From Pelosinus propionicus DSM 13327 (GTDB lineage Bacteria; Bacillota; Negativicutes; DSM-13327), in assembly GCF_900114615.1 (NCBI RefSeq), contig NZ_FOTS01000020.1, positions 1 to 64,000 on the forward strand: a stretch of DNA of 64,000 bases, in the 5' to 3' direction. The notes under the pieces are model-generated. The model was not told the DNA's origin and did no database searches. It was given only the letters and a program-made list of their open reading frames with translations. Shown piece by piece: positions 1-9,655 of the stretch (its first letter is position 1; each line of letters opens with the position of its first letter). A program made the translations under genes and the position numbers.

Positions 1-68
1 CACCCGCGGCTCGAACGCGGGACACCCTGATTAAAAGTCAGGTGCTCTACCAACTGAGCTAGTGGATC
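1..68 (-). tRNA. tRNA-Lys (anticodon TTT), 3' end cut by window edge
   Basis: Read on the minus strand, the 5' acceptor strand GATCCAC is at 68-62, followed by the D-stem GCTC/GAGC, the anticodon stem CCTGA/TCAGG around CTTTTAA (anticodon TTT), and the T-stem CCGCG/CGCGG with loop TTCGAGC. Only the first three bases of the 3' acceptor strand (GTG) lie inside the window, so the last acceptor bases, discriminator and CCA are missing. It is the last visible gene of the leftward block after hprK and has its own promoter. Confidence 0.95.
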
Positions 69-89
69 ATCTCGCTCTCACAAGATATG

Positions 90-118
90 ATTATATAGGA
101 ATATTGGATTACTGTCAA
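90..118 (-). promoter_or_regulatory. Sigma-A promoter of tRNA-Lys
   Basis: On the minus strand TTGACA (118-113), a 17-base spacer and TATAAT (95-90) form a perfect consensus promoter. Transcription should start near position 83, about 15 bases before the tRNA. The -35 is followed by GT, the same TTGACAGT core seen upstream of the liv and glutamate synthase genes. Confidence 0.85.
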
Positions 119-179
119 CTTCTTTTTATTGTTAAATTCATCTATTACGTCAAATAGACTATATTTTCGACAAATCATA

Positions 180-1121
180 TCATACTATTACGTCATCTGA
201 AGTGTCTCCTAAACAAAACTTTCTCTGTTTTTCAATAAAATCTTCCACAGCATTATATCCAGATCGATTGAGTCGGTAATTCATTGCTGCTACTTCAATA
301 ATATTGGATAAATTCCGCCCAGGACGTACAGGAATAGTTTTACAAGGTAATCCTACGCCTAGAATATTATAATGTTCCTCATCAAGACCTAGACGATCAT
401 AGGCTTTAGTTTGATCCCATTCTTCTAACTGAATGACAAGATGAATTTTTTGATTCGGTCTAACAGCGCCAATACCAAACAGCGCCTTAACATTTAAAAT
501 TCCAAGTCCCCTAACTTCCATAACATGACGCAATACTTCTGGCGCGGTCCCCGTCAATACATTCTCTTCTGTACATGTAACTTCTACAGCATCATCTGCT
601 ACCAGACGGTGCCCTCTTTTAATCAGATCAAGGGCCGTTTCGCTTTTTCCAATTCCACTTTCTCCAATAATCAGCGTTCCTACACCGTGCACATCTACTA
701 GAACTGCATGAAGAGTCGTACTTGGCGCGAGTTTATGCTCTAGATAATTAGTAAGCTGAGCAATAAAACGAGTCGTAGCTAAACGGGTGCGAAAAACTGG
801 CAATTGACGGCTCGCCGCCAATTGCAGCCATCGTTCGGGCAGAACAATATTGCGTGTGATCACTAGACAGGGAAAATGCAAGGAGATAAATGACAGCCAC
901 CGCTCAGTTGCCAAATCTTCACTTAGAGTATTTAGAAATGCTGATTCTGCTGTTCCAATTACCTGAATGCGCTGTTCATCAAAATGCTGTAAATAACCAG
1001 CTAAAGCTAGTCCCGGACGATTAATATCAGATACTTCTACTGGAACGTCTAGATTACAATTTTCATCAACGACAGTAAGACAAAAAGAATCAACAATTTC
1101 TTTCAACAACAAGGCTGCCAT
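180..1121 (-). CDS. hprK: HPr kinase/phosphorylase
   Basis: Bifunctional enzyme that phosphorylates HPr on its regulatory serine and removes the phosphate again; in Firmicutes it links sugar uptake by the PTS to CcpA-dependent catabolite control. The 313-residue protein has the usual length. The N-terminal domain (about 1-130) is followed by the kinase domain with P-loop GESGIGKS at 153-160 and the family signature MEVRGLGILN near 202-211. The ATG at 1121 is preceded by a modest ribosome site (TAGGTGA). It lies 38 bases after purA on the same strand and may be cotranscribed with it. The lgt partner often seen with hprK is absent here. Confidence 0.95.
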   Translation of the reverse strand: MAALLLKEIVDSFCLTVVDENCNLDVPVEVSDINRPGLALAGYLQHFDEQRIQVIGTAESAFLNTLSEDLATERWLSFISLHFPCLVITRNIVLPERWLQLAASRQLPVFRTRLATTRFIAQLTNYLEHKLAPSTTLHAVLVDVHGVGTLIIGESGIGKSETALDLIKRGHRLVADDAVEVTCTEENVLTGTAPEVLRHVMEVRGLGILNVKALFGIGAVRPNQKIHLVIQLEEWDQTKAYDRLGLDEEHYNILGVGLPCKTIPVRPGRNLSNIIEVAAMNYRLNRSGYNAVEDFIEKQRKFCLGDTSDDVIV

Positions 1122-1159
1122 TTATATATCACCTACACGTAAATTATTCTCTTGTCATA

Positions 1160-2446
1160 TTATCCAAAAATCTCATGCATTACAATCGTCTGATCTCGAC
1201 CAGGACCAACTGATACAATACCAAGCTTAATATCAGCGACCTCACTTAAGCGCTCTAAATAACGACGTGCATTCAAAGGCAGATCAGCATAATTACGGAC
1301 ACCAGTCGTATCACTTTGCCAGCCTGGCAGTTCCTCATAGATAGGTTCTACCTCAGCCAACACCTTTAAACTGGCAGGAAACTCTTCTAATAACTGACCT
1401 TTATATTTATAGCCAACACATAACTTCACTGCTTCTAGTTCATCTAGAATATCCAAACGAGTGATCGCCATATAATCAATTCCACTTAATCGACCAGCAT
1501 ATCCTACTACGCTAGCATCCAGCCAACCACAACGGCGAGGGCGACCAGTAACCGTCCCATACTCATGACCTCTGTCTCTAATATGATTGCCAACTTCATC
1601 AAATAATTCTGTAGGAAATGGCCCTTCCCCTACACGAGTCGTATAAGCTTTTACTACACCAATTACTTTATCAATTTTAGTAGGTCCAATACCTGCACCT
1701 ACGCATACTCCACCAGCAATTGGATTGGATGAGGTAACATATGGATAGGTTCCATGATCCAAATCCAATAAAGTTGCCTGAGCACCTTCAAACAATACCT
1801 TTTGACCATTTTTTAATGCTTTATTTATAGCTGTCGATGTATCGCAGACATAAGCACGTAATTCATCTGCATAACCTAAATACTCTTTTTTCACGGTTTC
1901 ATAGTCAAAGCCATCTAGACCATATACATCTTTTAACAAATGATTTTTAGCTTCTATGTTGCGTTTTAATTTATCTGAGAACTCTTCCTCATCCATTAAG
2001 TCTACAATACGAATTCCACATCTAGAGTTTTTATCCATATAGCATGGACCAATCCCTCTTTTTGTTGTTCCTATCTTATGATCACCACGATAAGTTTCTT
2101 CTGCTTCGTCTAATAAACGATGATATGGCATAATAACATGAGCTCTATTAGAAATCTTTAGGCCCGAAGTATCAATGCCCTGCTCCTGCATTCCTTTTAT
2201 TTCCTTAAGTATGACGCCTGGATCAACCACTACACCATTACCAACCACACAAGTTTTGCCTTTATATAAAATTCCTGATGGCAATAGCTGCAACTTAAAT
2301 TGTTTTCCCTCTACTACCACTGTATGACCTGCGTTATTGCCACCTTGATAACGAGCAACAACATCTGCTTTTTCTGCTAAATAATCTACAATCTTTCCTT
2401 TTCCTTCATCGCCCCACTGAGTTCCCATTACTACTACTGCTGGCAT
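1160..2446 (-). CDS. purA: Adenylosuccinate synthetase
   Basis: Catalyses GTP-dependent conversion of IMP and aspartate to adenylosuccinate, the first committed step to AMP. The GTP-binding loop QWGDEGKGK stands at the N-terminus, and segments such as [19 protein letters not shown] and [12 protein letters not shown] are typical. I start at the ATG at 2446 (protein begins MPAVVVMG) because AAGGGTGA lies 5-7 bases upstream; an in-frame ATG six codons earlier has no ribosome site. The length, 428 residues, is normal. It is transcribed from the same gap that holds a cluster of DnaA-box-like sites, so those sites may overlap its promoter. hprK follows 38 bases downstream. Confidence 0.96.
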   Translation of the reverse strand: MPAVVVMGTQWGDEGKGKIVDYLAEKADVVARYQGGNNAGHTVVVEGKQFKLQLLPSGILYKGKTCVVGNGVVVDPGVILKEIKGMQEQGIDTSGLKISNRAHVIMPYHRLLDEAEETYRGDHKIGTTKRGIGPCYMDKNSRCGIRIVDLMDEEEFSDKLKRNIEAKNHLLKDVYGLDGFDYETVKKEYLGYADELRAYVCDTSTAINKALKNGQKVLFEGAQATLLDLDHGTYPYVTSSNPIAGGVCVGAGIGPTKIDKVIGVVKAYTTRVGEGPFPTELFDEVGNHIRDRGHEYGTVTGRPRRCGWLDASVVGYAGRLSGIDYMAITRLDILDELEAVKLCVGYKYKGQLLEEFPASLKVLAEVEPIYEELPGWQSDTTGVRNYADLPLNARRYLERLSEVADIKLGIVSVGPGRDQTIVMHEIFG

Positions 2447-2545
2447 AACATTCACCCTTCCCATCTTTTTAGAATACTTTTCCCAAAGACTTTTATCTCT
2501 TCTTTAAACCTTTGGTACTATTTTACTTCAAAAATCTATTTCTAT

Positions 2546-2617
2546 TTATAAACAAGCCAATGTAATTAACCAGTTATCAACAAACTGTGGATAACTTTGT
2601 TAATAAGTTGTTTATAA
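2546..2617. other. Cluster of DnaA-box-like 9-mers between purA and dnaB
   Basis: Five DnaA-box-like sequences lie within 72 bases: TTATAAACA (2546-2554), TTATCAACA (2574-2582), the perfect box TGTGGATAA (2586-2594), TGTTAATAA (2598-2606) and TGTTTATAA (2609-2617). The first two are in one orientation and the last three in the other. They sit about 100-170 bases upstream of the purA start, some 52 kb from oriC. The rest of the 430-base gap is AT-rich with no gene that I can see. Confidence 0.6.
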
Positions 2618-2844
2618 TTAGGTATGCTTATTTTATCCCCAGACTGCAATATTCACTCGTACTTCGATACTTAGATATTTTCTTTATTTAAAGTCTAGAT
2701 TTTTTCCCTCGTATAGCATAGCACTAAGTGCTAAAAGTGTCAATCCTTTTTCGAATGTTTTTTATTTTTATCCTTTCATTGTTCGGGTTTTGTTCAAAAA
2801 ATACTCTTACTTCTTAGCAAAATGATACTTTTTCTATAAAATCT

Positions 2845-2880
2845 CATAAAAATAGAGGAGATAACATCTACCTCCTCTAT
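2845..2880 (-). terminator. Terminator of dnaB
   Basis: Minus strand: ATAGAGGAG (2880-2872), an 11-base loop, CTCCTCTAT (2860-2852), then TTTTTAT. The first arm contains the dnaB stop codon. Confidence 0.85.
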
Positions 2881-4211
2881 CCTGGCAATTTTGATAAATC
2901 GCTAAACTTCGTAAATTGTTTGTGAAAAAATAATTGAACGGTATCTACCGGACCATTACGATGTTTGGCAATAATAACTTCCGTAATATTTTTCTGCTCA
3001 CTATCAGGATTATAATAGTCATCCCGATAAAGAAAAGCAACAATATCGGCATCCTGCTCTAGGGAACCAGATTCCCTAAGATCGCTCAGCATCGGTTTTT
3101 TTACCTGTCTGGACTCTACGCTGCGACTTAACTGCGATAAAGCAATAACAGGTACATTAATCTCCCTGGCTAACGCCTTTAGAGAACGGGATATTTCAGA
3201 GATCTCCTGCTGGCGATTCTCACTCCCTTTGCCCTTGCCGCTGCCTTGCATAAGCTGTAGATAATCAATAATAATCAAACTCAAGTTATGTTCGATCTTT
3301 AGCCGTCTTGCCTTGGAGCGCATTTCCATTACGGTAATCCCTGCTGTATCATCGATAAAAATAGGGGCTGCAGACAATCGATCTGCACCACTGACAAGTT
3401 TCGTCCAATCTTTCGCTTCTAGCTCGCCAATTCGCAAACGCTGAGAATCAATGGCAGATTCTGCACATAGCATACGTTGAACTAATTGCTCTTTAGACAT
3501 TTCAAGACTGAAAAAAGCCACTGCCTTTTTCTCAGCTATTCCGATATGCTGGGCAATATTTAGCACAAACGCTGTTTTCCCCATACTAGGACGAGCTGCA
3601 ATTAAAATTAGATCAGAAGGCTGCAAACCTGAAGTCAGCTTATCTAAGTCTTTAAATCCAGTAGATAGACCGGTGATACTTCCTTTTGAAGCATATAACT
3701 GTTCGATCTTATTAAATGCATCAAAAATGATACTCTTAATGGGAGTAAACTCTCCTCCCATTTTTCGACTGGATACAGATAATATCGCTTTTTCAGCGCT
3801 ATCTAAAATAGTGGATACTTCTTCGCTGCCTTCATACCCCATGCCGGCAATATTGGTAGCAGCATTAATCAATTGGCGCAGCAGCGCTTTTTCTTCTACA
3901 ATCCTTGCATGATACAAAACATTAGCGGCAGTGGGCACGCTATTAGCCAGGGAGGTTACATAAGCAATCCCGCCCGCAGCTTCCAATTTATCTTCCTTAC
4001 GCAGAAACTCGATCACAGTAACCATATCCACTGCATCATTTTTATTGAAAAGTTCCAGCATAGCATTATAGATCAGGCGATGAGCCTCGCGATAGCAATC
4101 TTCCGGCCGCAACAATTCAGCAACTTTGGAAATTGCCTCACGCTCGATCAGCATGGCCCCAAGTACTGCCTGCTCAGCTTCCATACTCTGTGGTGGTATT
4201 CTATCTAACAA
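2877..4211 (-). CDS. dnaB: Replicative DNA helicase DnaB (DnaC in Bacillus naming)
   Basis: Hexameric 5'-3' helicase that unwinds the chromosome at the fork and recruits primase. The N-terminal domain begins RIPPQSMEAEQAVLGAML; the RecA-like domain carries Walker A ARPSMGKTAF near residue 206 and Walker B LIIIDYLQLM, then SQLSRSVESR and DLRESGSLEQDAD, all typical of the family. At 444 residues it is full length. The start is TTG at 4211 with a strong GGGGAGGAGG about nine bases upstream; no ATG fits. It follows lonC by 24 bases, in the conserved rplI-(lon)-dnaB order near the origin of Firmicutes. Confidence 0.97.
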   Translation of the reverse strand: MLDRIPPQSMEAEQAVLGAMLIEREAISKVAELLRPEDCYREAHRLIYNAMLELFNKNDAVDMVTVIEFLRKEDKLEAAGGIAYVTSLANSVPTAANVLYHARIVEEKALLRQLINAATNIAGMGYEGSEEVSTILDSAEKAILSVSSRKMGGEFTPIKSIIFDAFNKIEQLYASKGSITGLSTGFKDLDKLTSGLQPSDLILIAARPSMGKTAFVLNIAQHIGIAEKKAVAFFSLEMSKEQLVQRMLCAESAIDSQRLRIGELEAKDWTKLVSGADRLSAAPIFIDDTAGITVMEMRSKARRLKIEHNLSLIIIDYLQLMQGSGKGKGSENRQQEISEISRSLKALAREINVPVIALSQLSRSVESRQVKKPMLSDLRESGSLEQDADIVAFLYRDDYYNPDSEQKNITEVIIAKHRNGPVDTVQLFFHKQFTKFSDLSKLPG

Positions 4212-4235
4212 TCAACTTGCCTCCTCCCCATTTAG

Positions 4236-6164
4236 CTATGCACTTTTTTGCTCTGTATCACATAGTAGGATAGCTAACGCTTCTTCTACACTATCTACAG
4301 GACAAATTTCTAAGCCTAAATGCCCTTGGGGAATATCCTTTTCATTTTCTTTTGGAATAATCATAGTCGTAATACCTGCTTGTTTGGCACCATAGGCTTT
4401 CTCAAAGACACCACCAACAGCTTTTACTTTACCTTGAATGGAAATTTCACCTGTCACTGCAACATCCTGGCGAATGGCCCGCTGGGTAATAGCGGAAATT
4501 ATAGCAGCTAAAATGCCTGTGCCAGCGGAAGGACCATCGATACGCCCTCCGCCAATAATATTAATGTGAATGTCATAGTTATTTAAATCTTCACCTGTTA
4601 TCTTTCTAACTACAGCCGCAGCATTAAAAACCGAATCTTTAGCCATACTGCCCGCTGTATCGTTGAAACGTATACGCCCTTTACCTTTTTCTCCTGCTGC
4701 AAAGGATACAGCTTCAATCTCTAATACAGAACCAAGATAACCAGCAACACCTAGACCAAATACTTTTCCGACTTCACCAATGTTTGCTGCTTTAAGATTT
4801 ACAAAAGGAGTGAGACGGCTAACCTGTACTACTTTATATACATCCTCATGAGTAATGACTACCTTTTCCTGATCATTGGAGCGATATAAAGCAATGCCAA
4901 AGGCATCAGATAAAATATTAACGGCCTTACGACCTTCAATAGTATATTCACTAATCAAAGCAGCTACATCTGATTCTAAAGCCACACCTAATTTCACTGC
5001 TGCATTATAAACAATTTCTTCTATATGTTTTGGGGTCAAAGGTTCAAAGTAAATTTCGGCACAACGTGACCGTATCGCAGGATTAATTTCAGAGGCCTCT
5101 CTTGTTGTCGCACCAATCAAAATAAAATCAGCAGGTGCACCATCTTCAAAAAGCTTTTTAATATACTTGGGAACATTCGGATCAGAAGGATCATAATAGG
5201 CAGATTCAAAAGATACCCGTTTGTCTTCTAGTACCTTTAGAAGCTTATTCTGCAGCATTGCATCCATTTCACCAATCTCATCAATAAATAAAATACCACC
5301 ATGGGCATCTGTTGCTAAACCCGGTTTTGGCTCTGGTACACCTGTCTCAGCTAAATCTCGCCGCGCTCCTTGGTAAATCGGATCATGCACAGAACCCAAC
5401 AAAGGATTCGTCATTCCTCGGGAATCCCACCGCAATGTGGTTCCATCCACTTCTATAAATGGAGCCTCTTGGGCAAAGGGGGTAAATTTAAGCGCCTTCG
5501 CCGCTTCTAGCACCAAACGAGCAGCAGTTGTTTTACCAACCCCTGGCGGACCATAGAGAATCAGATGCTGCGGATAAGGTGATGCCAATTTAGAACGAAG
5601 AGCTTCTACGGCCCTTTCTTGTCCTACAATTTCACTTAAGTTTCCTGGACGCGTAATCTCCATAGCTGACTTGGTCAGTTTTTTCTGCTCTAACACTTCC
5701 AGCATAGCATATTTCTTTAAAGTTTGAGGATTCTCAACATTATTTTCTTCTTCTTTAAGAACCTGCATCTTTATTTCTCTTACATATTCTTGATGGCGTT
5801 CTTCCATCTTTTCATTAATCTTCTTTTCTAACCGATCTTCCAGCGACCGACGAGCCATTAAACTAGCTATCTCTTCTTCAATCGTAACCAAGATATCCGG
5901 TACCTCTTCCAATGCAGGTACTTTTTCCATTGTTGGATCTTCAAATACCAGTTTTTGCAAAGCTAATACTCGTTCCCCTGCGTTTTCAGAATTCATTAAA
6001 GATAAGGCATCCAGTTTGACTGCTTTTAGCACCACTTTATCCGGGCCGAAAATACCTGCGTACATATCATATAAGGCAGTTATTTGATGCTTAAGCTGCT
6101 CATTAGCCCTTACACCTCTCGGCAACGGCCGTCTAGGAATAAATTTGTTAAAAAAGTTTTTCAT
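4236..6164 (-). CDS. lonC: ATP-dependent Lon-family protease LonC
   Basis: AAA+ serine protease of the spore-lineage Lon branch. An N-terminal region with charged coiled-coil-like segments (about 95-145) precedes Walker A GPPGVGKT at 205-212 and Walker B GGILFIDEIGEMD. The C-terminal protease domain has the catalytic serine in GPSAGTG (Ser546) and lysine in GGVFEK (Lys589), the 43-residue spacing known for Lon. It lacks the long Lon substrate-binding N-domain, which separates it from LonA. The family is confined to endospore formers (established knowledge), so this supports a sporulating host. It lies between rplI and dnaB, a housekeeping context; its substrate cannot be read from the sequence. 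Confidence 0.88.
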   Translation of the reverse strand: MKNFFNKFIPRRPLPRGVRANEQLKHQITALYDMYAGIFGPDKVVLKAVKLDALSLMNSENAGERVLALQKLVFEDPTMEKVPALEEVPDILVTIEEEIASLMARRSLEDRLEKKINEKMEERHQEYVREIKMQVLKEEENNVENPQTLKKYAMLEVLEQKKLTKSAMEITRPGNLSEIVGQERAVEALRSKLASPYPQHLILYGPPGVGKTTAARLVLEAAKALKFTPFAQEAPFIEVDGTTLRWDSRGMTNPLLGSVHDPIYQGARRDLAETGVPEPKPGLATDAHGGILFIDEIGEMDAMLQNKLLKVLEDKRVSFESAYYDPSDPNVPKYIKKLFEDGAPADFILIGATTREASEINPAIRSRCAEIYFEPLTPKHIEEIVYNAAVKLGVALESDVAALISEYTIEGRKAVNILSDAFGIALYRSNDQEKVVITHEDVYKVVQVSRLTPFVNLKAANIGEVGKVFGLGVAGYLGSVLEIEAVSFAAGEKGKGRIRFNDTAGSMAKDSVFNAAAVVRKITGEDLNNYDIHINIIGGGRIDGPSAGTGILAAIISAITQRAIRQDVAVTGEISIQGKVKAVGGVFEKAYGAKQAGITTMIIPKENEKDIPQGHLGLEICPVDSVEEALAILLCDTEQKSA

Positions 6165-6198
6165 ATCATAGTCCTTTCTATATCCCAGCTAGGGGACG

Positions 6199-6227
6199 GC
6201 AAAAGCATACATCACCAATGCTTTTGC
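6199..6227 (-). other. Hairpin directly after rplI
   Basis: A 10-base perfect inverted repeat (GCAAAAGCAT at 6199-6208 and ATGCTTTTGC at 6218-6227) touches the rplI stop codon. No U-tract follows on the minus strand, so it may protect or process the mRNA 3' end rather than terminate it. Confidence 0.5.
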
Positions 6228-6673
6228 TATTTAGCAATAATGTGTACCTGTATCTTTGCACTAATTTCAGGGTGCAACTTTATGGATACAGGGTATGTAC
6301 CTAATACTTTAATTGCATCTTTTAAATCAATCTTACGTTTATCCATTTCGATTTTATGTTGGGCTAGCAATGCATCAGCAATATCTTTACTAGCAACAGA
6401 ACCGAACAATTTACCGCCTTCGCCCATCTTCACACCAATGGTGACTTCGACTTTTGACATTTGGGCCGCTAACAAATTTGCTTCATCCAGTGCTCTTTGC
6501 TGCTTACGTTCTTCTGATGCCTTTTGCTGGCTTGCTTGATTGACATTAGAAGCGGTTGCAGGAATCGCTAACTTCTGAGCCAATAAGTAATTGCGCGCGT
6601 ATCCTTCTGAAACCTCTATAATATCGCCTTTTTTGCCTAATTTTTTAACCTCTTGCTGTAGAATTACCTTCAT
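6227..6673 (-). CDS. rplI: 50S ribosomal protein L9
   Basis: Binds 23S rRNA at the base of the L1 stalk of the large subunit. The protein begins MKVILQQEVKKLGKKGDIIEVSEGYARNYL, the classic L9 N-terminal domain, then a long connecting helix rich in K, Q and E, and a C-terminal domain. I choose the ATG at 6673 because GAGGAG lies ten bases before it; a GTG three codons earlier would sit on top of that site. The 148-residue length is normal. Its start overlaps the end of gdpP by 29 bases, so translation is probably coupled, as in the yybS-yybT-rplI order of Bacillus. Confidence 0.97.
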   Translation of the reverse strand: MKVILQQEVKKLGKKGDIIEVSEGYARNYLLAQKLAIPATASNVNQASQQKASEERKQQRALDEANLLAAQMSKVEVTIGVKMGEGGKLFGSVASKDIADALLAQHKIEMDKRKIDLKDAIKVLGTYPVSIKLHPEISAKIQVHIIAK

Positions 6674-8651
6674 TTTCCGCACTCTCCTCTATGTATTTTG
6701 CGCTCAGTTCTATCACTTGGCGCTTTACTTCTTCCATTGTTCCTTTTTTAACCTGCGCACCAGCTACTGTCTGATGTCCGCCACCGCCCAATTCTTCCAT
6801 AATGACTTGTACATTGAAAGCTCCATTGGAACGTGCGCTGACACCAATTCCGCCATCTTCTAGAAAAAATAAGACAAAGCTGATTTGTACTCCTTCAACT
6901 CCTAAAAGCATGTCAGCAACTTGCGCTGCTACAATTTGTGCATTTTTTATATTATCGGGACATCCTGCCACGACTACTCCACCTGGCAACATAATTGCCT
7001 GATTTAAGATTTCAGCCCGTGACTTCACCGTCTCAAAATCTAAGCGGAACATTTGACGAACCAAGGCCGGATCAGCTCCCGACCGCCTTAAATAAGCTGC
7101 AGCGTCAAAAGTACGCACTCCACTTTGTACCGAAAACTGTTTTGTATCCACAACGATACCAGCATACAAAGCCGTCGCATCCATTTTATTAAACTCTAAG
7201 TAATCGTCAAAGTACATTAAAAGCTCCGTAACTAATTCACAAGTAGAAGATGCCGATGGCTCAAGATATACTAACAGCGGATTTGCAATAAATTTCTCTG
7301 AGCGTCGATGATGATCAATAACAACCACTCGATCAACTCGATTTAATAATTCTGGCGCTGCGGATAATTCAGGATGGTGAACATCTACCACAAACAATAA
7401 CGTTTGTGGAGTGATCAAAGGCACCGCCTGAGCTGACGTGATAAATAAATCCTGATATTCTTCATAGTCAACTAATAGCTCTTGCAATTTGCTTAATGAA
7501 ACCCCTGGCTGGCTAACAACAATGTGCAATTTTTTCCCTAAATGGCGAGCCATAATTCCTACACCAATAGCAGCACCTAAGCTGTCAAAATCTTCATTGG
7601 TATGACCCATCACCAGAACCACATCGGCATCGTCGATAATTTCCCGTAATGCCTGGGCTACAATTCGCGCCTTTACTCTTGTATTTTTTTCTACAGCCTT
7701 GGCTTTACCTCCGTAAAACTGAAGTTTGCCCCCTACGTGAACTGCGACCTGATCACCGCCTCGACCTAATGCTAAGTCCAATCCGGCTTGAGCTCGTTCT
7801 CCTAATATAGCTACAGAATCTTCATCAGCTGCAACTCCCATACTGAGTGTTACAGGAATTTTATTGCCAATATGAATGGCACGTACGCGATCTAGTATGT
7901 CAAATTTTTCTTGTAGACATTTATTTAAGTTCTGACGATTAAATACCGCAAGATACATATCATCTGCATATTTCTTTAATACAGCCTCGTTCTCTGCCAC
8001 CCACTCTGCTAGAAGCTTATTGACTTCTGCGACAACAGACGTTCGCTGTCCTTCACTTAGTCCTTGCAGCACATCATCATAATTATCAATCTGGATGTAA
8101 ACCATAACTGGTACAGAGTTTACGCATTCAGCTCTTACTTTTTCACTGGCAGTAATGTCATTAAGATAAGCAATTGTTAATTCTTCATGTTCCATTGCAT
8201 GGGTTACAGGTTCATGAATCACATCATAATATTTTTCCTCAGTAGAGAATACTTCCCGACCAGATTTCCCCCATACCTTATCCAAAGGAAATTCAGGACA
8301 AATATCCATAATCGACTGCCCAATCTCAACTTCATCACCAAACCAGTCAATAAGAACATCATTATGCCAATACAACTTCCCCTCTTTATCAATAATCATC
8401 ATTACCAAAGGTAAGCTCTTTAACGCATAAGATGCTCCTTCTTCAATACAATTACTCATGGTATATAAATAGCTATCTAATGCTTTTTGCCGTTCTTTAT
8501 GGCGTTCACGGCCATATAAATACAAAGAACACAGCAAAATTGCCCCTAATACGGCTACATAAGGATTATAAAAAACAATTACCACTAATAAAGCTGTGGC
8601 AACAGCAAGATAAATTCTGGTATCAAACCAAAAAGACGGACCTTGCGGCAT
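6645..8651 (-). CDS. gdpP: c-di-AMP phosphodiesterase GdpP
   Basis: Membrane enzyme that hydrolyses cyclic di-AMP and so sets potassium and cell-wall homeostasis. Two N-terminal membrane segments (about 10-50) are followed by a PAS-like domain (MMIIDKEGKLYWHND), a degenerate GGDEF domain in which the signature is replaced by YADDMYLAVF, and the DHH/DHHA1 catalytic part with VMGHTNEDFDSLGAAIG, VVIDHHRRSEK and the terminal GGGGHQTVAGA. The start ATG at 8651 (MPQGPSFWF) has AAGGAGGAG upstream; longer in-frame versions lack one and add a non-native leader. It follows the yybS-like gene by 37 bases and overlaps rplI. Confidence 0.95.
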   Translation of the reverse strand: MPQGPSFWFDTRIYLAVATALLVVIVFYNPYVAVLGAILLCSLYLYGRERHKERQKALDSYLYTMSNCIEEGASYALKSLPLVMMIIDKEGKLYWHNDVLIDWFGDEVEIGQSIMDICPEFPLDKVWGKSGREVFSTEEKYYDVIHEPVTHAMEHEELTIAYLNDITASEKVRAECVNSVPVMVYIQIDNYDDVLQGLSEGQRTSVVAEVNKLLAEWVAENEAVLKKYADDMYLAVFNRQNLNKCLQEKFDILDRVRAIHIGNKIPVTLSMGVAADEDSVAILGERAQAGLDLALGRGGDQVAVHVGGKLQFYGGKAKAVEKNTRVKARIVAQALREIIDDADVVLVMGHTNEDFDSLGAAIGVGIMARHLGKKLHIVVSQPGVSLSKLQELLVDYEEYQDLFITSAQAVPLITPQTLLFVVDVHHPELSAAPELLNRVDRVVVIDHHRRSEKFIANPLLVYLEPSASSTCELVTELLMYFDDYLEFNKMDATALYAGIVVDTKQFSVQSGVRTFDAAAYLRRSGADPALVRQMFRLDFETVKSRAEILNQAIMLPGGVVVAGCPDNIKNAQIVAAQVADMLLGVEGVQISFVLFFLEDGGIGVSARSNGAFNVQVIMEELGGGGHQTVAGAQVKKGTMEEVKRQVIELSAKYIEESAENEGNSTARG

Positions 8652-8688
8652 AAACAACTCCTCCTTGAAGGCTAGTCTCAATCCTATT

Positions 8689-9651
8689 TTAATCTTTGAA
8701 TTGAGCCCCTCGCAAACGTCGGTAATCCATAACCATATCAATTGCACCCGCAACTATCAAGATTTGCGCAAAGAAACCATTTGTCAATATCAAGAACAGT
8801 ATAAGTCCTTTAACCATTTTTGACAAATTGTATTTATCGGCAAAGTAGTTAAATAACGCCAACCCTTGCACTAAAATAAGAGTACTCGTGATCACTTGCA
8901 GATTCATTCCAACCTGAGTCAACAACGTAATCTCCCTGCTATTGCCCCAGTAGATCATTACTAAAGATAATGCAAAAAGATATACGATATGGTACGGCAG
9001 GGACCATTCTTTAAATGCTGGGAAATTAGGAACCGTATGACCAAGCTTTCGCAATACTGTTTTAGCGATTAAAAAATTGATCCACGTATCAAGCACCGAT
9101 GCCATTATAAAACCTGCTGGTAAAATAATCTTCATTAATTGAAGCATGGACTGCATAGATTCTGACATTTTCGCCAACTCTTGTTCTGCCATACCGAAAT
9201 CCCTGTATACTTCAATCGCCTGGGCTATCGCATTACTCATTACATCAGTTTGCATAGCAAGAGGATTCACGCCAAGCACCACAGCACTAATTGCTAGTAA
9301 CGCAGCTTTAGAAATCAAGGAAGCTGCCGTTCCCCACAACATCGTTTTACCAGCACTAAAATTCATACGAAAGGCATAACCTAATACAATGCCAATCAGG
9401 CCAAATCCAACAACTACACTAAGAGATTGCAGTGGATGCATGAGCATCGCGATTACGGCACCAGATACTACTGTTGCCATAATACTCCATTTATAACCAT
9501 GACGAACACCTAACAAAATAATGGGCACTGGCCACATTAAATTTACAAAAGGTCCAATTAGAGGCAGATAAGCACTAATCAAGGCAAATAGTATGGCTAT
9601 TCCCGACAATACTCCACCCTCTACCATAGGTCTGAGCCGATTCTGTCTCAT
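8689..9651 (-). CDS. YybS-type DUF2232 membrane protein
   Basis: 320-residue integral membrane protein with about eight hydrophobic segments and the opening MRQNRLRPMVEGGVLSGIAILFALIS typical of the DUF2232/YybS family. The fold resembles ECF S-components and small-molecule transporters, but no substrate is established. It sits directly upstream of gdpP, the order conserved in Bacillus (yybS-yybT-rplI), and only four bases after the MazG-like gene, so these form one operon. A role in the same membrane or envelope process as GdpP is an inference from context only. Confidence 0.85.
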   Translation of the reverse strand: MRQNRLRPMVEGGVLSGIAILFALISAYLPLIGPFVNLMWPVPIILLGVRHGYKWSIMATVVSGAVIAMLMHPLQSLSVVVGFGLIGIVLGYAFRMNFSAGKTMLWGTAASLISKAALLAISAVVLGVNPLAMQTDVMSNAIAQAIEVYRDFGMAEQELAKMSESMQSMLQLMKIILPAGFIMASVLDTWINFLIAKTVLRKLGHTVPNFPAFKEWSLPYHIVYLFALSLVMIYWGNSREITLLTQVGMNLQVITSTLILVQGLALFNYFADKYNLSKMVKGLILFLILTNGFFAQILIVAGAIDMVMDYRRLRGAQFKD

Positions 9652-9655
9652 TTAT

